A stretch of 64,000 bases of DNA from Spinacia oleracea. Lineage: Eukaryota; Streptophyta; Magnoliopsida; Caryophyllales; Amaranthaceae. Made by a program: the position numbers and the translations under genes. The DNA is taken from positions 26,093,449-26,157,448 of the forward strand of contig NC_079491.1 in NCBI RefSeq assembly GCF_020520425.1, written 5' to 3'. The notes below the pieces were generated by a model. That model saw only the letters and a list, made by a program, of their open reading frames with translations, had not been told where the DNA came from and searched no databases. Positions 61,354 through 64,000 of the stretch are shown here, in pieces; position 1 is the stretch's first letter; each line of letters begins with the position of its first letter.

Positions 61354-62293
61354 TGTGAGGGGGTCGAAAAAGCACGAGGCTAATGCGTGACCTCGTCCCT
61401 CATGGGTGTGACGATTCTTTTTTATTCAATCAAGTGTAATTGAATTTCCTGTGAGTATACACCCAATTGACTAGTAATATAGGAGTCGCCATTCAGTTTT
61501 TAACAACAATGAGAAAAACTGACAAAACCCGGTTATCGTGACATAAAGGGAGTGCAATTATGTTTGACCACGACGGCCGTAGGTTCCCTTGTGATCCCTG
61601 GTGTGGGGATCTCTCAACATACACCCGCAAGGTAGAGATTGAGGGTTCGGGGACTGTAACTACCGAGAGGAGTACTTCGCTCGTCGATAACTCCAGAGGC
61701 AGGATATCCTTACTAGCTCAGCATAAATAATTGAAGGGACATGCGTTAACTATTAAACTAATCTGAGTTGGTTTTAGCAATATGCAACATATAATACTAG
61801 ATCGATCGCGATTATCTGATTTAGATTGCATTAAGGGACCTAGCATGATAATCCTATTTCCCAAAAATATTATATTTGTTAGGCGTGATAGTATAATCAG
61901 ATTTAGTTAGTTTAACAGTTCATAAAAAGGGCGAGGAAAGCAATTAAATCATCGAAAAGGGACACATTACGACGCACCCTTGAGGGGTGCGTCACGGTTC
62001 TCAGAAAACTAACCACTTTGACTTTGCTATTTCTCCTTTTTATTTAACGAATCTCAATTATGGGACAGGATACGTTCTGTTCGATTTATGGATCGATTGC
62101 GACAGAACGCGTGAACAATTTCGCAGCGTGAGGCTTAGGCTAAGGGTTGGAGTCAATACTCCGAATATGAATTGTGTGTTGTGTCCTTTTCACGTCGAAT
62201 TTGGGGCTGTATTTATAGGGAAGAGTTTGTGGAAAGATAGAATTGCAGAACTCTAATCCACGAAGAATTAGGAAAAAACACGTACCCAGGTAT

Positions 62294-62392
62294 TTTCAGC
62301 GCCCAGTGCTGGGCGTCAAAGATTTCGGCGCCCAGCTCTGGGCGTTGAAAATAGGATCCAGGCAATTTCAGCGCCCAAGGCTGGGCGTTGAA
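62294..62392. repeat. Three GCGCCCAG/CTGGGCG palindromes
   Basis: Three near-copies of TTTCAGCGCCCAG followed by CTGGGCGTTGAAA, each a self-pairing hairpin, spaced 30-45 bp apart within the LTR-like block. Confidence 0.9.
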
Positions 62393-62853
62393 ACTGCTGT
62401 TTGGGTCGTTTCTTTGTCAGATTCGGATTCCTAGAATCCGGAGTGTTTGAGATTTAATCGAGTCTTTCATTAGGTATCAATTTCTTGACGGAATGCGTCT
62501 GGGCCCGTTACGAACTCTAGGCTCGTTAGGATTTTAATTAATACGTAACTCTTATTTCCGAATCATATTAGGAATAGGATTCTCGCAGTTTTCTATCTCA
62601 TTTAGGATTTATGTTGGAGTGCAACACCTAATTCTGACAGGTTTCTATCTTTTATGACTTGCCACTTTTAGAAGCTACCCTTTACGGCAGTTACTATTTT
62701 TAGCAGGTTTCTATAAATAGCAGGTTTCGGGTGAAATGAAGAGGGGAATTGAGATTCATTTATTTTATAGGAGATGCGTTGTCAAGTGGAGATTTACGCT
62801 TTCATCATCGGACCTTTCCCTATCGGGAATGGGGACAAAAGTAGGTGTCTACA

Positions 62854-63378
62854 GTTAGCCCCCACTTTGACTGAGTCTCGGGATGAGACGATGGTCAAAG
62901 TATTAGACGGAGTGCGTCACACAAGCCATGGTGTATGTGACCTGTTTTGCGAGGGTCTCACGAGCCCCCGAGTGATAACATTTGACTTAAGGGTCATCAC
63001 TTGAAATGTCGACATATCCCTCACGTGTCATTGGGATTTATCAACGGATAGTATAGAATACTCCCTCACTTTGTCATTGGAAGTATCTAAAGAGGCATAG
63101 AAACTCCCTCACTTTGTCATTGGGAGTAGCTACAGATGTTTTCGAAATCAAAGCTATAAAGTGTAATTGGGCCTGGCCAAGCCCAATCACGAGGTAAAAA
63201 TGTTTTTAATGATTCTCATTTTCAGGGCTAGCTAAACGAGAAAAACCCCTTGTTTTTATGGGACGTAAAACGAAGGAAAATCCAGCACATCGCTCTTTTT
63301 TGGAAAAAACGGAAAACCAATCCTTTTAATTTTTGGAAAAGGTAAAACCAGAAAAAGTTATCGCTGCAGCGACTAAGG
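62854..63378. other. Leader region of the LTR element, no gene
   Basis: Starts GTTAGCCCCCACTTTGACTG just after the LTR-like block. Contains a doubled CTCCCTCACTTTGTCATTGG at 63059-63125. No coding region seen. Confidence 0.4.
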
Positions 63379-63990
63379 ACTTGCGCGGTTAGTGGCGCAG
63401 ACCCCGCCCGCTAAAGGTGGGCGAGCCTGTCCGCTGAGGGTGGACGCCCCGTTCGATAGAAGTGGACGAATCTGTTTTGATTTTTTGAAAATAAGGACCT
63501 ACTCGGCTTGTGACGTAGACCCCGCCGGCTAAAGATGGCGAACCTGTCCGCTAAGGGTGGACACCCCGTCCGATAGAATTGGACGAATCTATTTTGTAAT
63601 TTGTTTTGTGTTTTTTTTTAAAATAAGGACCTACGTGGTTTGCGCCGTAGACCCCGCCGGCTAAAGATGGCGAGCCTGTCCGCTAAGGTGGACGCCCCGT
63701 CCGAAAAAGTGGACGAATCTTGTTTTTGAAATTTGAAAATAAGGACCTACGCGGCTTGTGACGTAGACCCCGCCGGCTAAAGATGGCGAACCTGTTTCAT
63801 TTTGTTTTTTTGAAGATTCTATTTTTCGAAAACTGAGGATCTGCGCGGCTAGTGACGCAGACCTCGCCTGCTGAGGGTGGGCGAGCCCTGTCCGCTAAGG
63901 GTGGACATCCCTGAATTCGTTTTTTTCTTGATTTGGAACTCGCGTGGTTCGTGGCACGATCTTGCCTGATCGAGGTGGGCAAGTCTCTAT
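63379..63990. repeat. Tandem minisatellite, about 115-130 bp unit
   Basis: Five to six degenerate copies of AAGGACCTACGCGGCTTGTG..GTAGACCCCGCCGGCTAAA..GGTGGACGCCCCGTCCGA..GTGGACGAATCT. It is GC-rich against AT-rich surroundings and reaches the window edge. Confidence 0.9.
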
Positions 63991-64000
63991 TTTTGTTCAT

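Larger units (their letters stand above)
61354..64000 (+). mobile_element. LTR-retrotransposon fossil, probable Ty3/gypsy (Tat/Ogre-like), runs off the window
   Basis: An LTR-like block from TGTGAGGGGGTCG at 61354 to TCTACA at 62853 (about 1.5 kb, TG..CA). It includes the GGAGTCGCCATTCAG phrase and three GCGCCCAG..CTGGGCG palindromes at about 62294-62392. Then comes a leader and the tandem repeats of 63379-63990. No gag or pol is in the window. The family name rests on LTR phrases I associate with Tat/Ogre elements and is tentative; the second LTR is outside. Confidence 0.45.

Noticed and set aside
63379-63990. CRISPR-like array
   Set aside because: Plant nuclear context, degenerate long units with no unique spacers; it is a tandem minisatellite.

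Overview
The window reads as nuclear DNA of a dicot plant. Genes are split by AT-rich introns with GT..AG borders, intergenic space is AT-rich, and families such as TPS-a terpene synthase, WEB protein, class III peroxidase and L-type lectin receptor kinase are plant-specific. Plant mobile elements fill much of the rest (Stowaway and hAT MITEs, Helitrons, CACTA ends, copia and gypsy fossils, L1 LINEs). The (GC)GCCCAG palindromes and the CGGAA-rich LTR recall Caryophyllales/Amaranthaceae genomes such as spinach or beet. That placement is inference only.

Layout. 0.7-3.3 kb: TPS-a sesquiterpene synthase on +, exons 2-7 complete, first exon not in the window. 3.3-11.7 kb: repeat belt with an hAT MITE, a CACTA-like end with tandem repeats, Helitrons, a 1,464-bp tandem duplication, a gypsy-like gag fossil and a Stowaway MITE. 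11.9-13.9 kb: complete six-exon alpha carbonic anhydrase on -. 14.5-19.8 kb: young Ty1/copia element with LTRs that look identical. 20-21.8 kb: MITEs. 22.9-26.1 kb: WEB-family coiled-coil gene on +. 27.3-28.5 kb: class III peroxidase on - with an unusual Ser-Pro-rich N-terminus. 29.4-30.6 kb: two hAT-type short elements with perfect 8-bp target duplications. 31.7-36.0 kb: intact saposin-B protein gene on + carrying a LINE in its fifth intron. 40.2-42.4 kb: intronless LecRK-VIII-type receptor kinase on -. 42.7-48.6 kb: decayed second copy of the saposin gene, with a LINE in another intron and a MULE MITE inside that LINE. 49.2-51.0 kb: SINE inside CACTA inside hAT. 53.6-61.0 kb: a possible 7.3-kb composite transposon with 8-bp target duplications, holding a broken FAR1/MULE transposase gene, an antisense Ulp1-like protease gene and a solo LTR. 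61.4-64 kb: LTR-like sequence and tandem repeats of a large retroelement that runs off the window.

The host genes do not form a pathway or operon. The terpene synthase, carbonic anhydrase, WEB protein, peroxidase, saposin protein and receptor kinase are unrelated neighbours. The saposin gene and its pseudogene are a segmental duplication flanking the receptor kinase. All exon borders were read by eye from splice consensus, frame continuity and family conservation; no search or alignment software was used.
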